DNA of 64,000 nucleotides from Pseudomonas bharatica CSV86 (GCF_000319305.2 NZ_AMWJ02000002.1:1550001-1614000), one strand, 5' to 3'. Positions 33,760-42,820 are shown, counted from the stretch's first letter. Program-made: numbers and translations. Notes: generated by a model not told the origin, from the sequence alone.

Positions 33760-35901
33760 ATGAAGTTCAAGTCGATCCAGTTTTCCGTTGCCGCCCTGGC
33801 GGGCGCTATCGTGTTGAGTATCGTCGCGGCACTGGTGCTGTATGCAGTGATTTCCGGGGCCCGGACCCAGGACCTGGTGGAACGCCGGACCCAGGAGCAG
33901 TTCGATGCAGTGATCGAGCAGCGCCTCACCGCCCTGGCCCAGACCCAGGCCAGCCAGATTCTCCGGCGCCTGGAAGCGCCACTGTTGATCACCCGCGGCA
34001 TCGCGACCACCAATGCCCAGATCGGCCTGAAGGACGAAGCGGGCAACTCGCGCCTGAAGGTCGAGCGCGAGCAGTTGATCGGCCTGCTCAAGCAGACCCT
34101 GGTGGATAACCCGCTGCTGCTGGGCACCTATGTCGCCTGGGAGCCGAATGGCGTCGACCGTAATGACGGCAGCTATGTCGGGACCACGGTCGAAGGCATC
34201 GATCCAGCCAATGGCCGCTTCCAGCCCTGGTGGTACCGCAATACCGACGGCAGCCTCGCCCTTGAGAAGCTGGTCGACCTGAGCAACGACACCCTGCTCT
34301 CCACCGGCGTGCGCGCCAGCGAGTACTACCTGTGCTCGAAGGAAAGCAAGCGGGCCTGCGTCATCGACCCGGCGCCATACAAGGTCGGCGACAAGATGGT
34401 GATGCTCGCCTCCTTTATCCAGCCGATCCTGGTCGATGGTCAGTTCCACGGCATCGTCGGCGCCGACCTGTCGGTGAACTTCATCCAGGACCTGCTCAAG
34501 GCCGCCGACGCGCAGCTCTACGACGGTGCCGGCGAGCTGGCGCTGGTCGCCAACAACGGCCGCTTGGTCGCCTATACCAGGGACGAGGGCAAGTTCGGCG
34601 AGAAGGCCAGCGATGTCCTGCCCGCCGCCGATACCGCCGGCCTGGGCAAGCTGAGCGGCGACGCGCTGCGCTATGAACTGGACCGTGATGCCGGGCAGAT
34701 CCGTCTGTTCCTGCCCTTCCAGATCGGCGATACCGCGCAGCGCTGGACCCTGCTGATCGACCTGCCGCTGAGCGCGGTGATGGCCGACGCCGAGAAGATG
34801 CAGAACGAACTGAGCGAACAACGCCGCACCGACCTCACCGGCATGACCCTGGTCGGTCTGGCCATCGCCGCCCTCGGCCTGCTGGTCATCTGGCTGCTGG
34901 CCCACGGCATAGCCCGCCCGCTGCGGCAGATGGTGGCGATGCTCGACGATATCGCCCAGGGCGAAGGCGACCTCACCCGCCGCCTGCACAGCGACCGCGC
35001 CGACGAACTGGGTTCGATCGCCAAAGGCTTCAACACCTTCCTCGGCAAGCTGCAGACCATGATCAGCCAGGTGGTGACTTCGGTGCAGAAGGTCAGCGAC
35101 TCGTCGGAGCACACCGCCGACATCGCCATCCGTACCAACCAGGGCGTGCACAAGCAGATGGCGGAGATCGATCTGGTCGCTACCGCCGTCCATGAAATGA
35201 CCGCCACCGCCCAGGACGTCGCGCGCAATGCCACCCACGCCGCGCAGGCCGCGAGCAACGCCGACCAGGCGGCCAACCAGGGCCTGTCGATCGTGCGCGA
35301 CACCTCGCAGTCCATCACCGCGCTGGCCGACGAGATCGGCCGCGCCGTGGGCGTGGTGCAGACCCTGGCCCGGGACAGCGAGAACATCAATGCGATCCTC
35401 GTGGCGATCCGCGCCATCGCCGAACAGACCAACCTGCTGGCTCTCAACGCCGCCATCGAAGCAGCCCGGGCCGGTGAGCAGGGTCGTGGCTTCGCCGTGG
35501 TCGCCGACGAAGTGCGCAACCTGGCGCAGAAGACCCAGCAGGCCACCGAAGAAATCCAGCAGATGATCCAGCAACTGCAGCAAGGCACACGCGATGTCGT
35601 GCGGGTGATGGAGGACAGCCAGGGCAAGACCGACATCAGCGTGCAGCAGGCGGCGAAGGCTGCGGATGCGCTGGAAAGCATCACCCGCGCGGTGTCGGTG
35701 ATCAATGACATGAACACCCAGATCGCCAGTGCCGCCGAGGAACAGAGCGCGGTGGCCGAGGATATCAACCGCAACGTGATCAATATCGGCCAGGTCGCCA
35801 ACGAAGTGGCCGGCGGCGCCGACGAGTCGAGCAGCGCCAGTGCCGAGCTGACCAAGCTGGCGGAGCAGCAGCGCCGGCTGATCAACCAGTTCCGCGTTTG
35901 A
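33760..35901 (+). CDS. methyl-accepting chemotaxis protein, dCache sensor
   Basis: A 713-residue chemoreceptor: transmembrane helix near the N terminus (about 9-32), a large periplasmic double-Cache domain (about 40-345), second transmembrane helix (LTGMTLVGLAIAALGLLVIWLL), HAMP domain (about 385-440), and a cytoplasmic signalling domain with hairpin tip IAEQTNLLALNAAIEAARAGEQGRGFAVVADEVR. The ligand is not evident; the amino-acid-binding Cache signature with RxxWY is not clearly present (PWWYRNTDG instead). It signals to CheA/CheW encoded elsewhere. Single gene. Confidence 0.95.
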   Translation: MKFKSIQFSVAALAGAIVLSIVAALVLYAVISGARTQDLVERRTQEQFDAVIEQRLTALAQTQASQILRRLEAPLLITRGIATTNAQIGLKDEAGNSRLKVEREQLIGLLKQTLVDNPLLLGTYVAWEPNGVDRNDGSYVGTTVEGIDPANGRFQPWWYRNTDGSLALEKLVDLSNDTLLSTGVRASEYYLCSKESKRACVIDPAPYKVGDKMVMLASFIQPILVDGQFHGIVGADLSVNFIQDLLKAADAQLYDGAGELALVANNGRLVAYTRDEGKFGEKASDVLPAADTAGLGKLSGDALRYELDRDAGQIRLFLPFQIGDTAQRWTLLIDLPLSAVMADAEKMQNELSEQRRTDLTGMTLVGLAIAALGLLVIWLLAHGIARPLRQMVAMLDDIAQGEGDLTRRLHSDRADELGSIAKGFNTFLGKLQTMISQVVTSVQKVSDSSEHTADIAIRTNQGVHKQMAEIDLVATAVHEMTATAQDVARNATHAAQAASNADQAANQGLSIVRDTSQSITALADEIGRAVGVVQTLARDSENINAILVAIRAIAEQTNLLALNAAIEAARAGEQGRGFAVVADEVRNLAQKTQQATEEIQQMIQQLQQGTRDVVRVMEDSQGKTDISVQQAAKAADALESITRAVSVINDMNTQIASAAEEQSAVAEDINRNVINIGQVANEVAGGADESSSASAELTKLAEQQRRLINQFRV

Positions 35902-35907
35902 TTCAGC

Positions 35908-35993
35908 CGCAAGCTGCAAGCCATAAGCTGCAAGAAAAAGCGCCGCATACTGCTCTTTCTTACCGCTTTAAGCTTAAAGCTTGCAGCTTCAAG
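35908..35993. repeat. AAGCTGCAAG-type inverted repeat
   Basis: CAAGCTGCAAGCCATAAGCTGCAAG is followed after about 25 bases by GCTTAAAGCTTGCAGCTTCAAG. It forms a stem between the converging chemoreceptor and SRAP genes, likely acting as a bidirectional terminator. This repeat family is common in Pseudomonas. Confidence 0.7.
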
Positions 35994-36612
35994 AGGCCGG
36001 GGTCAGGCACTCCGGCGCATCGAGCCTGGGATCATTGACGAAGTTGGCCAACACCCGCTCGCGCAAGGCGGCGGGCGGACTGGCCAGCAGGGCATGGAGG
36101 TCGGCCAGCGGGGTCTCGGGATCCAGCCAGGCGGCCTGCCCTGCTGCATCGAGGATCAACGGACGGCGCTGGGTCATGGCCGGCTGGGTCACCACCGCCG
36201 TACTCAGCCAGACCTGCTCCTGCACCGGATACGCTTCCCAGATCGCCGCGAAGAACAACGACGCGCCCTCCCCTGGCGTCAGCCAGTACGGGCGCTTGCG
36301 CGCGGTGCCGCGCCACTCGTAGAAACCGTTGGCCGGCAGCAGGCAGCGGCGTTTGGCGAAGGCGTCGCGGAACATCGGCTGGTCGGCCAGGGTTTCGGCG
36401 CGAGCGTGGGCCGGAGTGCGGGTCAGGTCGGTGAGCCAGGACGGCGTCAAGCCCCAGCGGGCACGGGCCAGGGTCAAGCGGTCGGCTTCGCGGCGCTGGA
36501 TCAGTACCTGGGCACCCGGGGAGATATTCCACTGCGCCTTCTGGTCAGCAGGGAAGCCGGGCAGCGCGGCGAAGGCCGGCGACCAGCGAAAGAGAGCGTA
36601 GCGTCCACACAT
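35989..36612 (-). CDS. yedK: SRAP family DNA-protein crosslink enzyme (YedK/HMCES-like)
   Basis: A 207-residue SOS response-associated peptidase-domain protein. It begins MCGRYALF, so Cys2 can form the covalent bond with abasic sites in single-stranded DNA. NGFYEWRG (catalytic Glu) and AAIWEAY are also family blocks; a histidine in the late region would be expected but the end reads STAVVTQPA, where many homologues have ATAAxxPA-x-x-H, so that His should be checked. Probably alone in its transcript. Confidence 0.9.
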   Translation of the reverse strand: MCGRYALFRWSPAFAALPGFPADQKAQWNISPGAQVLIQRREADRLTLARARWGLTPSWLTDLTRTPAHARAETLADQPMFRDAFAKRRCLLPANGFYEWRGTARKRPYWLTPGEGASLFFAAIWEAYPVQEQVWLSTAVVTQPAMTQRRPLILDAAGQAAWLDPETPLADLHALLASPPAALRERVLANFVNDPRLDAPECLTPAS

Positions 36613-36622
36613 CAGGCAAAAC

Positions 36623-36883
36623 CTAGCAAATCAGGATTCCGGGGAAACTCTCCGGCTCGTCGCCAGGAAGCGGCTGGGCAGCATTGTACGCGGCGATCAG
36701 TTGCCGTGCGTACTCGGCCTGGTCATCCGGCACGGCAAGGCCGAGCAAGCCCTGCAACGGCAGCTCGCCTATACCGCCCATCAGGTCGCGGCCGACCAGA
36801 TGGGCATCCACGCCTTCGTTGCCGAGCATGCCCAGCAGGACTTCGGCTTCCAACAGGTTTTCCGGATCGTAGATTCGCTGCAT
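36623..36883 (-). CDS. DUF2007 family putative signal-transducing protein
   Basis: An 86-residue protein with the PII-like DUF2007 fold: starts MQRIYDPENLLEAEVLLGMLGNEGVDAHLVG and ends GLAVPDDQAEYARQLIAAY. Role unknown; such domains are thought to bind partners. ATG 36883 shares one base with the TGA of the upstream zinc-ribbon gene (TGATG), so the two are translated together. Confidence 0.88.
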   Translation of the reverse strand: MQRIYDPENLLEAEVLLGMLGNEGVDAHLVGRDLMGGIGELPLQGLLGLAVPDDQAEYARQLIAAYNAAQPLPGDEPESFPGILIC

Positions 36884-37065
36884 CAATCATTCTCGGCTTT
36901 CACGTCGAGCATCCATTCGTCACCGTGCACCTGCAGGATGAAAAGGACCGGCTTGCAGCAGACCTGGCAATCTTCAATGTACTGCTGGTCGCCGCCCGAG
37001 AGGTCGACGGTGGTTTCCACTTCTTCACCGCAATAGGGACAATCGTAGATCGCAGTTTCGAGCAT
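36883..37065 (-). CDS. CPXCG motif-containing cysteine-rich protein
   Basis: A 60-residue zinc-ribbon-like protein. Two C-x2-C pairs (DCPYCGEE at about 9-12 and DCQVCCKP at about 33-36) should bind one zinc. The family has no assigned function and commonly neighbours DUF2007 genes, as here, with stop-start overlap. Confidence 0.9.
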   Translation of the reverse strand: MLETAIYDCPYCGEEVETTVDLSGGDQQYIEDCQVCCKPVLFILQVHGDEWMLDVKAEND

Positions 37066-37175
37066 CGCGGCCTCCGCGGTTACTTATGCGTATAATTGCC
37101 GGTCCTGCGCCCCGAGCCCGGATTTGCGGCGCAGCCCTACCCTTTACCCTAGTCGTTTCACAACAAGAGAGCATG

Positions 37176-38339
37176 ATGGGCGAATTCGATGCCATCCGAC
37201 CCTATGACGACGCTGAAGTCCCTGCCGTTCTGGCACGCCTGCTCAGCGATCCGGCATTCCTCGATATCCTGACCCGGTTCCGCTTTCCGCGGATGGCCAA
37301 TGGCTTCGGCTGGCTGCTCAAGCCGCTGATCGCCCGGCGCCTGCGCAAGGAGTTCGCCGGGGTGAAGTGCGTCGCAACCCTGCAGGACAAGGTCGAGTTC
37401 TACGTCGATCACACCATCGAACGGGCCACCGACGGTGTTACCTACACCGGCGTCGAGCAGTTCAAGTCGGGCACCGCCTATCTGTTCCTGGCCAACCACC
37501 GTGACATCGTCATGGACCCGGCCTTCGTCAACTACGCCGTGTACCACGCCGGCCTGCCGACCCCGCGCATCGCCATCGGCGACAACCTGCTGCAGAAGCC
37601 GTTCGTCAGCGACATGATGCGCCTGAACAAGAGCTTCATCGTGCACCGCTCCATCAGCGGCCGGCGCGAGAAGCTGGCGGCCTACCAGTTGCTTTCGGCC
37701 TACATCAACCACTCGATCCGCAACGACGGTGCGTCGATCTGGATCGCCCAGGCCGAGGGTCGGGCCAAGGACGGCAACGACCGTACCGATTCGGCGATCC
37801 TCAAGATGTTCCACATGAGCCGCAAGGACGAGCCGTTCGGCGGGGTGATCCAGTCGTTGAACCTGAGCCCGGTGTCGATCAGCTATGAATACGACCCGTG
37901 CGACCAGGCCAAGGCCCGCGAGCTGTATATCCGCGCGACCACCGGTACCTACACCAAGGCGCCGGGCGAGGACGACCTGAGCATCGGCCTGGGCATCACC
38001 GGCTACAAGGGCCGCGTGCATATCAACTTCAACGCGCCGGTGACTGCGCTGTTCGAGGACACCAAGCAACTGGCGGCGCATATCGACAGGCAGATTCTCG
38101 GCGGCTACCGGTTGTTCCCGGTGCACTACCTGGCGTATGCGCAATGGGCGGACGCGGATCCGCAATTGCAGGTACCGAAGGCCAACGAGGTGTTCGGTGC
38201 CGAAGAGCTGGCCAAGGCCCAGGCGGAGTGGCAACGGCGGCTTGAGGCTTGCCCTGAAGAGCACCGGCCATACCTGGTGTTGCAGTATGCGATGCCGGTG
38301 CGCAATCAGTATCGGGTCAAGGCCGGGTTGCCTTTGTAA
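37176..38339 (+). CDS. 1-acyl-glycerol-3-phosphate acyltransferase-like protein
   Basis: A 387-residue PlsC-superfamily acyltransferase. Catalytic H-x4-D is in LANHRDIVMD, and a later block IWIAQAEGRAKDGND corresponds to the phosphate-binding EG motif. Likely acts on lysophospholipid or another glycerolipid at the inner membrane. Longer than PlsC (about 240), with extra N- and C-terminal parts. Tandem ATGs at 37173 and 37176; 37176 has better spacing from GAGA. Confidence 0.85.
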   Translation: MGEFDAIRPYDDAEVPAVLARLLSDPAFLDILTRFRFPRMANGFGWLLKPLIARRLRKEFAGVKCVATLQDKVEFYVDHTIERATDGVTYTGVEQFKSGTAYLFLANHRDIVMDPAFVNYAVYHAGLPTPRIAIGDNLLQKPFVSDMMRLNKSFIVHRSISGRREKLAAYQLLSAYINHSIRNDGASIWIAQAEGRAKDGNDRTDSAILKMFHMSRKDEPFGGVIQSLNLSPVSISYEYDPCDQAKARELYIRATTGTYTKAPGEDDLSIGLGITGYKGRVHINFNAPVTALFEDTKQLAAHIDRQILGGYRLFPVHYLAYAQWADADPQLQVPKANEVFGAEELAKAQAEWQRRLEACPEEHRPYLVLQYAMPVRNQYRVKAGLPL

Positions 38340-38347
38340 GGCGTCAG

Positions 38348-38420
38348 GGCCTCATCGCTGGCAAGCCAGCTCCCACAGGTTCATCAGCACTGTGGGAGCT
38401 GGCTTGCCAGCGATGAGGCC
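38348..38420. repeat. REP/BIME inverted pair
   Basis: Standard arms about 15 bases apart between convergent genes. Confidence 0.9.
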
Positions 38421-38429
38421 CTCAAAGGC

Positions 38430-38690
38430 TCAGATCCAGGTACTGACCCACGACAACAGCAGGGCCATCGCCAGGAAGGCAAAGCCCATGCTGTAGTGGA
38501 AGCGATTGACCCGCTGGGTCAGCAGGTCGATCGCCGCTTCACCCGCGGGCAGGCTGTTCATGGCCCGCGCCGCGCGGCGGCGGGCTCCGTGCAGGAGCAG
38601 ACCCGCCGGGCAGGTGAGCACAAGGGCAAACAGGTTGATGAGTTTGGCCGGGTGGGCAACGAACAGCCCCCAGAGCATTTGCAGCGACAT
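38430..38690 (-). CDS. small inner-membrane protein of unknown function
   Basis: An 86-residue protein with two hydrophobic helices (about LINLFALVLTCPAGLLL and SMGFAFLAMALLLSWVS) joined by a basic loop. I do not recognise the family. ATG 38690 follows AGGTAAGG. The overall pattern is conserved-looking with good codon bias. Confidence 0.7.
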   Translation of the reverse strand: MSLQMLWGLFVAHPAKLINLFALVLTCPAGLLLHGARRRAARAMNSLPAGEAAIDLLTQRVNRFHYSMGFAFLAMALLLSWVSTWI

Positions 38691-38848
38691 CGCCTTACCT
38701 CGAAATGACCACGATTGCATCGGAACGCGCGCATTCTACCCAAGCGCCCGGCTCGCGCTCGTGCTTTGCGACCAAATGACCGACACCGTCATACGCTCGT
38801 CATGATCCCGGGCCACCCTGTCGCACTCGCAACGCACAGGAGCTTGTC

Positions 38849-39055
38849 ATGCTGCACGCCGAAAACCAGGATCGCCTCTATCTGATTGCCCAGAGCGAGG
38901 AGCAGGAAGCGCTGATCGACGGTTTGGCCTTCAATGTCCAGGACCGCCAATGGCTGGTCTATTGCGCGCTGGGCGGCCACCAGCACGAGCATTTGCCGGA
39001 GATCGACAGTCAGACCGGCATCAGCGTGCTCGATTTCTACGTCGAGGCAGCCTGA
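38849..39055 (+). CDS. small hypothetical protein
   Basis: A 68-residue acidic protein (MLHAENQDRLYLIAQSEEQE...) with no signal peptide or membrane segment. It may form a small alpha/beta domain. Good G/C third-position bias and a ribosome site (AGGAG about 8 bases upstream) support it as real. Function unknown. Confidence 0.72.
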   Translation: MLHAENQDRLYLIAQSEEQEALIDGLAFNVQDRQWLVYCALGGHQHEHLPEIDSQTGISVLDFYVEAA

Positions 39056-39067
39056 CGACACCGACCA

Positions 39068-39122
39068 TGTGGGAGCTGGCTTGCCAGCGATAGCGGTAAT
39101 CGCTGGCAAGCCAGCACCCACA
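39068..39122. repeat. REP/BIME inverted pair, tightly spaced
   Basis: The arms are almost abutting (about 8 bases between), one with an AGCACCCA variant end. Confidence 0.88.
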
Positions 39123-39142
39123 GGGCCGCACAAGCCGCAATA

Positions 39143-39178
39143 AAAAGCCCGCGCCCTGATAACAGGACGCGGGCTTTT
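39143..39178 (-). terminator. Rho-independent terminator of the YajG lipoprotein gene
   Basis: AAAAGCCCGCGCCCTG and CAGGACGCGGGCTTTT form a 16-bp stem with one mismatch around ATAA; A/T runs on both sides make it work in both directions. Confidence 0.88.
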
Positions 39179-39196
39179 GCATTTCTGCGGTAAGGC

Positions 39197-39781
39197 TTAC
39201 TCGCCCAGCACCTGACCGATGGTCGGGTCCTTGAACAGGCGGGTCAGCGCATCGCTGAGCACGTCACTGACCAGCTTGGTATTGGTTTCCTGGTTCGGCG
39301 CCATGCCGAAGCGCTGATCCAGAGACGCACCGTAACGGCCGCTGTAACGACGGTTGGCGTTGTTCACGTCGGCCTTGAAGGTGGCGCCGATGGTCGCTTC
39401 GGTGACGTACATGCCCTCTTTCGGCGACTGGTATTTCAGTTCCGCCAGGGTCACGGTCAGCTGCGGCGCATTGTAGGCATTCGGCGTCGGAGTGAAGCCG
39501 AGCAGACGCACGGCAGCTTCGGCCTGGGCCTGCAGTTTGGGCAGTACATCATTGCCGGTCACGGTGATGGCGCTGGTTTCCGGGTACAGGCCGCCGCGGG
39601 TGCCAAGGGTCTGGGTGCCACGCCCATCGACAACCCGCACCACCACCGGCTGGCCATGGCCGACGGGAGCGAGCTGGGCGGTGAGTTTCGGTTGCGGGCT
39701 GAGTTGTTGCGGACTATGGGCACAACCCACCAGGGTCAGGCTGGTCACAGCGATCAAACCGAACAACAAACGTTGCAACAT
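39197..39781 (-). CDS. YajG family lipoprotein
   Basis: A 194-residue lipoprotein with lipobox LVGC (Cys20). The body has YajG-like segments VVVRVVDGRG, LLGFTPTPNAYNAPQLTVTLAELKYQ and RYSGRYGASLDQRFG. Predicted to sit in the outer membrane; role unknown. ATG 39781 has AGGAG at 8-base spacing, better than ATG 39787. Single gene. Confidence 0.9.
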   Translation of the reverse strand: MLQRLLFGLIAVTSLTLVGCAHSPQQLSPQPKLTAQLAPVGHGQPVVVRVVDGRGTQTLGTRGGLYPETSAITVTGNDVLPKLQAQAEAAVRLLGFTPTPNAYNAPQLTVTLAELKYQSPKEGMYVTEATIGATFKADVNNANRRYSGRYGASLDQRFGMAPNQETNTKLVSDVLSDALTRLFKDPTIGQVLGE

Positions 39782-39952
39782 GCTCATCTCTCCTGGAATG
39801 GCGACAAAGGGCGCCAGTATACCCAGCGCCCGCGGCGCCAGTCATCGGATCCCTGCAGGGTAAGACCCTTCTTTCATCCACGGATTCCGCTGTCATACGT
39901 ACTTCATCATCACCGGCTTATCCTTGCGCCAGTCCCCACTAGGTACTTCGCC

Positions 39953-40186
39953 ATGAACAGCTTCTGGTCCCTGCTCTTCAAGCGCCAGCCACAACGCCAC
40001 TTCGCCCGCCTCGATGCCAGTGGCCTGTGCCAGGCATTCAAGTGCTGCGAGCTGCCGCCCGTCGGCGCCGGCTGGGTCGAAGTCAACGAGCCCGCGCTGT
40101 GCTGGCTGAACCGCCCCCTGCCCGCCAGCGCCCGGCTGGTGCAGCGTCGTCGTGGCAATCTGCTGCAGCGCACGCTGGCCGCCTGA
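39953..40186 (+). CDS. small hypothetical protein
   Basis: A 77-residue basic protein beginning MNSFWSLLFKRQPQRHFARLD with no clear domain. Codon bias agrees with neighbouring genes, but the ribosome site is weak. Unknown function; could be strain- or genus-specific. Confidence 0.6.
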   Translation: MNSFWSLLFKRQPQRHFARLDASGLCQAFKCCELPPVGAGWVEVNEPALCWLNRPLPASARLVQRRRGNLLQRTLAA

Positions 40187-40238
40187 CGGGCGCGCAAGAA
40201 AAGTCTGCAATAAAGGCCATTTCTGCCCGCGACATCGT

Positions 40239-40244
40239 TATAAT
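40239..40244 (+). promoter_or_regulatory. candidate -10 box (TATAAT)
   Basis: A perfect TATAAT hexamer with no good TTGACA at 16-18 bases upstream. It could start a transcript that covers the 40510 small frame and mqo. Confidence 0.4.
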
Positions 40245-40509
40245 CTGCCCCCGATTATAAGGACGTCTCCTGATCGGGCCCCGCAACACCGCCAATGTCA
40301 TGCATCGGCATTCCCAAGATCGCCCACAGAGAGCCGTTCACACAGGTCTTGCGCAGCCGGTGTGCCCGCTTTTTGGCCCTCCACGCTCTGCACTGAACCT
40401 GACGAGCCTGCCCTGCACGGCTCCTTTTTGAGGTTCACGACTCCAAAAGAGCGTGAAAAAACGGGTTTTCACAACTTCACAAGAGTGTGGCGAGCATGAA
40501 CAGTCTGGT

Positions 40510-40623
40510 ATGTGCAAAAGCATCATCAGTACCCCTGGCAGCTTCAAGCAGTGGGTATCGGCCCTCATCCGAGGTGAACGACTGAGGCCGGTCCACAGCG
40601 CACGACGGGCACCTCGACCATAA
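40510..40623 (+). CDS. probable 37-residue small protein upstream of mqo
   Basis: An open frame ATG-TGC-AAA-AGC... encoding a basic 37-residue peptide (MCKSIISTPGSFKQWV... ending RRAPRP). The first 20 codons show the strong G/C third-position bias of genuine Pseudomonas genes, and the segment GSFKQWVSALIRGERLRP looks like an amphipathic helix. It is between a promoter-like box and mqo, so it could be a leader peptide or a free small protein. I do not recognise a family; the ribosome site is poor. Confidence 0.5.
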   Translation: MCKSIISTPGSFKQWVSALIRGERLRPVHSARRAPRP

Positions 40624-40789
40624 GTCGAATTGCCGAACCGGTCGCTGGATGCGTTCATATGCAACGTAGAGAGCCCGGTTGGCAGTGTCCGTGAACGTTG
40701 GAAAAACTGTGAAGTAGCGGATAGGGCATTCCGGCGGGTCCGGGGTCCTATGCTGTCAATTAGGTGCTGATGATTTTGGAGATGCGTTA

Positions 40790-42295
40790 ATGGCGCAGAA
40801 CGAAGCAGTCGATGTAGTACTGGTGGGCGCGGGCATCATGAGTGCCACCCTGGCCGTGCTGCTCAAGGAACTCGACCCGGCGATCAGGCTGGAAGTCGTC
40901 GAGTTGATGGATTCGGGTGCCGCGGAAAGTTCCAATCCGTGGAACAACGCCGGTACCGGCCATGCCGGGCTGTGTGAACTGAACTACACGCCTCAGGCTG
41001 CCGACGGCAGCATCGACATCAAGAAAGCGGTGCACATCAACACCCAGTTCGAGGTTTCCCGGCAATTCTGGGCCTACCTGAGCAAGAAAGGCGCGTTCAG
41101 CTCGCCGCGGGCGTTCATCAACCCCGTGCCGCACCTGAGCTACGTCGAGGGTGAGAAAGGCATGGCCTTCCTCAAGAAGCGCTACGAGTTGCTCAAGCAG
41201 CACCACGCCTTCGCCGAAATGGAATACACCGAAGACCATGCGGTGATGAAGGACTGGATGCCGCTGATGATGCCGGGCCGCCCGGCGGACCAGAAGATCG
41301 CCGCGACCCGCGTCATGAAAGGCACCGACGTCAACTTCGGCGCCCTGACCAACAAGCTGCTCAAGCACCTGGGCAACGCTGCGGACGCGCAGGTCAAGTA
41401 TTCCAAGAAGGTTACCGGCCTGCGCCGTAACGGCAGCGGCTGGACTGTCACCGTCAAGGACGTGAACAGCGGCAGCAGCCGTGACGTCGATGCCCGCTTC
41501 GTGTTCCTCGGCGCCGGTGGCGCGGCCCTGCCGCTGCTGCAGATGTCGGGCATCCCGGAAAGCAAGGGCTTCGGTGGCTTCCCGGTCAGCGGCCAGTGGC
41601 TGCGTTGCGACAATCCGGAAATCGTCAAGCAGCACCAGGCCAAGGTCTACAGCCAGGCCGCCGTGGGCGCTCCGCCAATGTCGGTACCACACCTCGATAC
41701 CCGCGTTGTCGATGGCAAGAAATCCCTGCTGTTCGGCCCATACGCCGGCTTCACCACCAAGTTCCTCAAGCACGGCTCGTTCCTCGACCTGCCGCTGTCG
41801 GTGCGCATGGGCAACATCGGCCCGATGCTGGCCGTAGCCCGCGACAACATGGACCTGACCAAGTACCTGGTCAGTGAAGTGATGCAGTCGATGGAACAGC
41901 GCCTGGACTCCCTGCGCCGCTTCTATCCGGAAGCGAAAGCCGAGGACTGGCGCCTGGAAGTGGCTGGCCAGCGCGTGCAGATCATCAAGAAGGACCCGAA
42001 GAAAGGCGGCATCCTGCAGTTCGGTACCGAACTGGTGGCTGCACAGGACGGCTCGCTCGCCGCGCTGCTGGGTGCTTCGCCAGGCGCCTCGGTGACCGTG
42101 TCGATCATGCTGGAACTGATCGAGCGCTGCTTCGCCGACAAGGCCAAGGGTGCCTGGGCCGAGAAGCTCAAGGAAATCTTCCCCGCCCGGGAGAAAGTCC
42201 TGGCGGCCGACGCCGAGCTGTACCACAAGGTCGCGGCCTACAACGACGAGGCCCTGGGCCTGGTCGAAAGCAGTCCGGCGCCTAGCTACGCCTGA
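40790..42295 (+). CDS. mqo: malate:quinone oxidoreductase
   Basis: A 501-residue FAD enzyme that oxidises malate to oxaloacetate at the inner membrane, passing electrons to quinone. FAD-binding GAGIMSATLAVLL near the N terminus, SSNPWNNAGTGHAGLCELNYTP, and FLGAGGAALPLLQ are Mqo hallmarks. It substitutes for or complements NAD-malate dehydrogenase in pseudomonads. ATG 40790 follows GGAG. Followed by a strong terminator. Confidence 0.97.
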   Translation: MAQNEAVDVVLVGAGIMSATLAVLLKELDPAIRLEVVELMDSGAAESSNPWNNAGTGHAGLCELNYTPQAADGSIDIKKAVHINTQFEVSRQFWAYLSKKGAFSSPRAFINPVPHLSYVEGEKGMAFLKKRYELLKQHHAFAEMEYTEDHAVMKDWMPLMMPGRPADQKIAATRVMKGTDVNFGALTNKLLKHLGNAADAQVKYSKKVTGLRRNGSGWTVTVKDVNSGSSRDVDARFVFLGAGGAALPLLQMSGIPESKGFGGFPVSGQWLRCDNPEIVKQHQAKVYSQAAVGAPPMSVPHLDTRVVDGKKSLLFGPYAGFTTKFLKHGSFLDLPLSVRMGNIGPMLAVARDNMDLTKYLVSEVMQSMEQRLDSLRRFYPEAKAEDWRLEVAGQRVQIIKKDPKKGGILQFGTELVAAQDGSLAALLGASPGASVTVSIMLELIERCFADKAKGAWAEKLKEIFPAREKVLAADAELYHKVAAYNDEALGLVESSPAPSYA

Positions 42296-42306
42296 TCTGC
42301 TCCCAT

Positions 42307-42334
42307 GAAAAAACGCCCATCTGGGCGTTTTTTC
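42307..42334 (+). terminator. Rho-independent terminator of mqo
   Basis: GAAAAAACGCCCA and TGGGCGTTTTTTC form a 13-bp perfect stem with a 2-base gap, ending in a T6 run. Confidence 0.93.
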
Positions 42335-42356
42335 ATGCCTGGGATTCATGGAAACT

Positions 42357-42435
42357 TCATCGCTGGCAAGCCAGCTCCCACAGTGATCGAGTGCTCCGCC
42401 GGACCTGTGGGAGCTGGCTTGCCAGCGATGAGGCC
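42357..42435. repeat. REP/BIME inverted pair
   Basis: Standard arms about 20 bases apart between convergent genes. Confidence 0.9.
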
Positions 42436-42468
42436 ATCAGCCACACCACAAATTCAGGCCCCTGGAGA

Positions 42469-42759
42469 TCAACCCCGGGCCTTGTCGATGATCTCGATAT
42501 ATTCCGGCGCATTGCGCTGGTCGGCGATCACCTCGACGAAGGTCTTGCCGTGCTCGTCTTTGCCGTCCAGGTCATAACCTGCCTCGACGAAGAAACCGAC
42601 GAAGCGCTCGAAGTCGTCGATGCGCATGCCCCGGTAGCCCTTGATCAGCTTGTGATGCGAAGGGGAGCCCTGGCCCTCGGCCGGCTCGTACTGGAGGAAG
42701 GATTTGACGTAGTCGTCGCTGATTTCGTCGCCAATCACCTGCTTCTTGTCTTTACGCAT
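42469..42759 (-). CDS. PA4642 family protein
   Basis: A 96-residue cytoplasmic protein starting MRKDKKQVIGDEISDDYVKSFL, matching the pseudomonad PA4642 family by length and start. The family has no known function. ATG 42759 has GGAG at 6 bases, which favours it over upstream in-frame ATGs. Its place beside mqo agrees with the P. aeruginosa order (mqoB is PA4640). Confidence 0.85.
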   Translation of the reverse strand: MRKDKKQVIGDEISDDYVKSFLQYEPAEGQGSPSHHKLIKGYRGMRIDDFERFVGFFVEAGYDLDGKDEHGKTFVEVIADQRNAPEYIEIIDKARG

Positions 42760-42820
42760 TACCGACTCCAACTGAACCATCAAGGACATTTTCCAATGGG
42801 CCGGGAGTGTACCCCGCCGC

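Larger units (their letters stand above)
40187..40789. other. long leader/intergenic region upstream of mqo
   Basis: It contains a TATAAT -10-like box (40239-40244) with a poor -35, a short inverted repeat CCGAT...ATCGG around 40251-40277, an AT-rich hairpin GTGAAAA/TTTTCAC near 40453-40474, and the small reading frame 40510-40623. About 165 bases separate that frame from mqo; a second promoter may be there but none is clear. Confidence 0.5.

Noticed and set aside
33691..35919. 742-codon minus-strand open frame
   Set aside because: Antisense to the chemoreceptor gene, which has clear Cache, HAMP and signalling motifs.
40787..42349. 520-codon minus-strand open frame
   Set aside because: Antisense to mqo; His/Arg-rich composition typical of a shadow frame.
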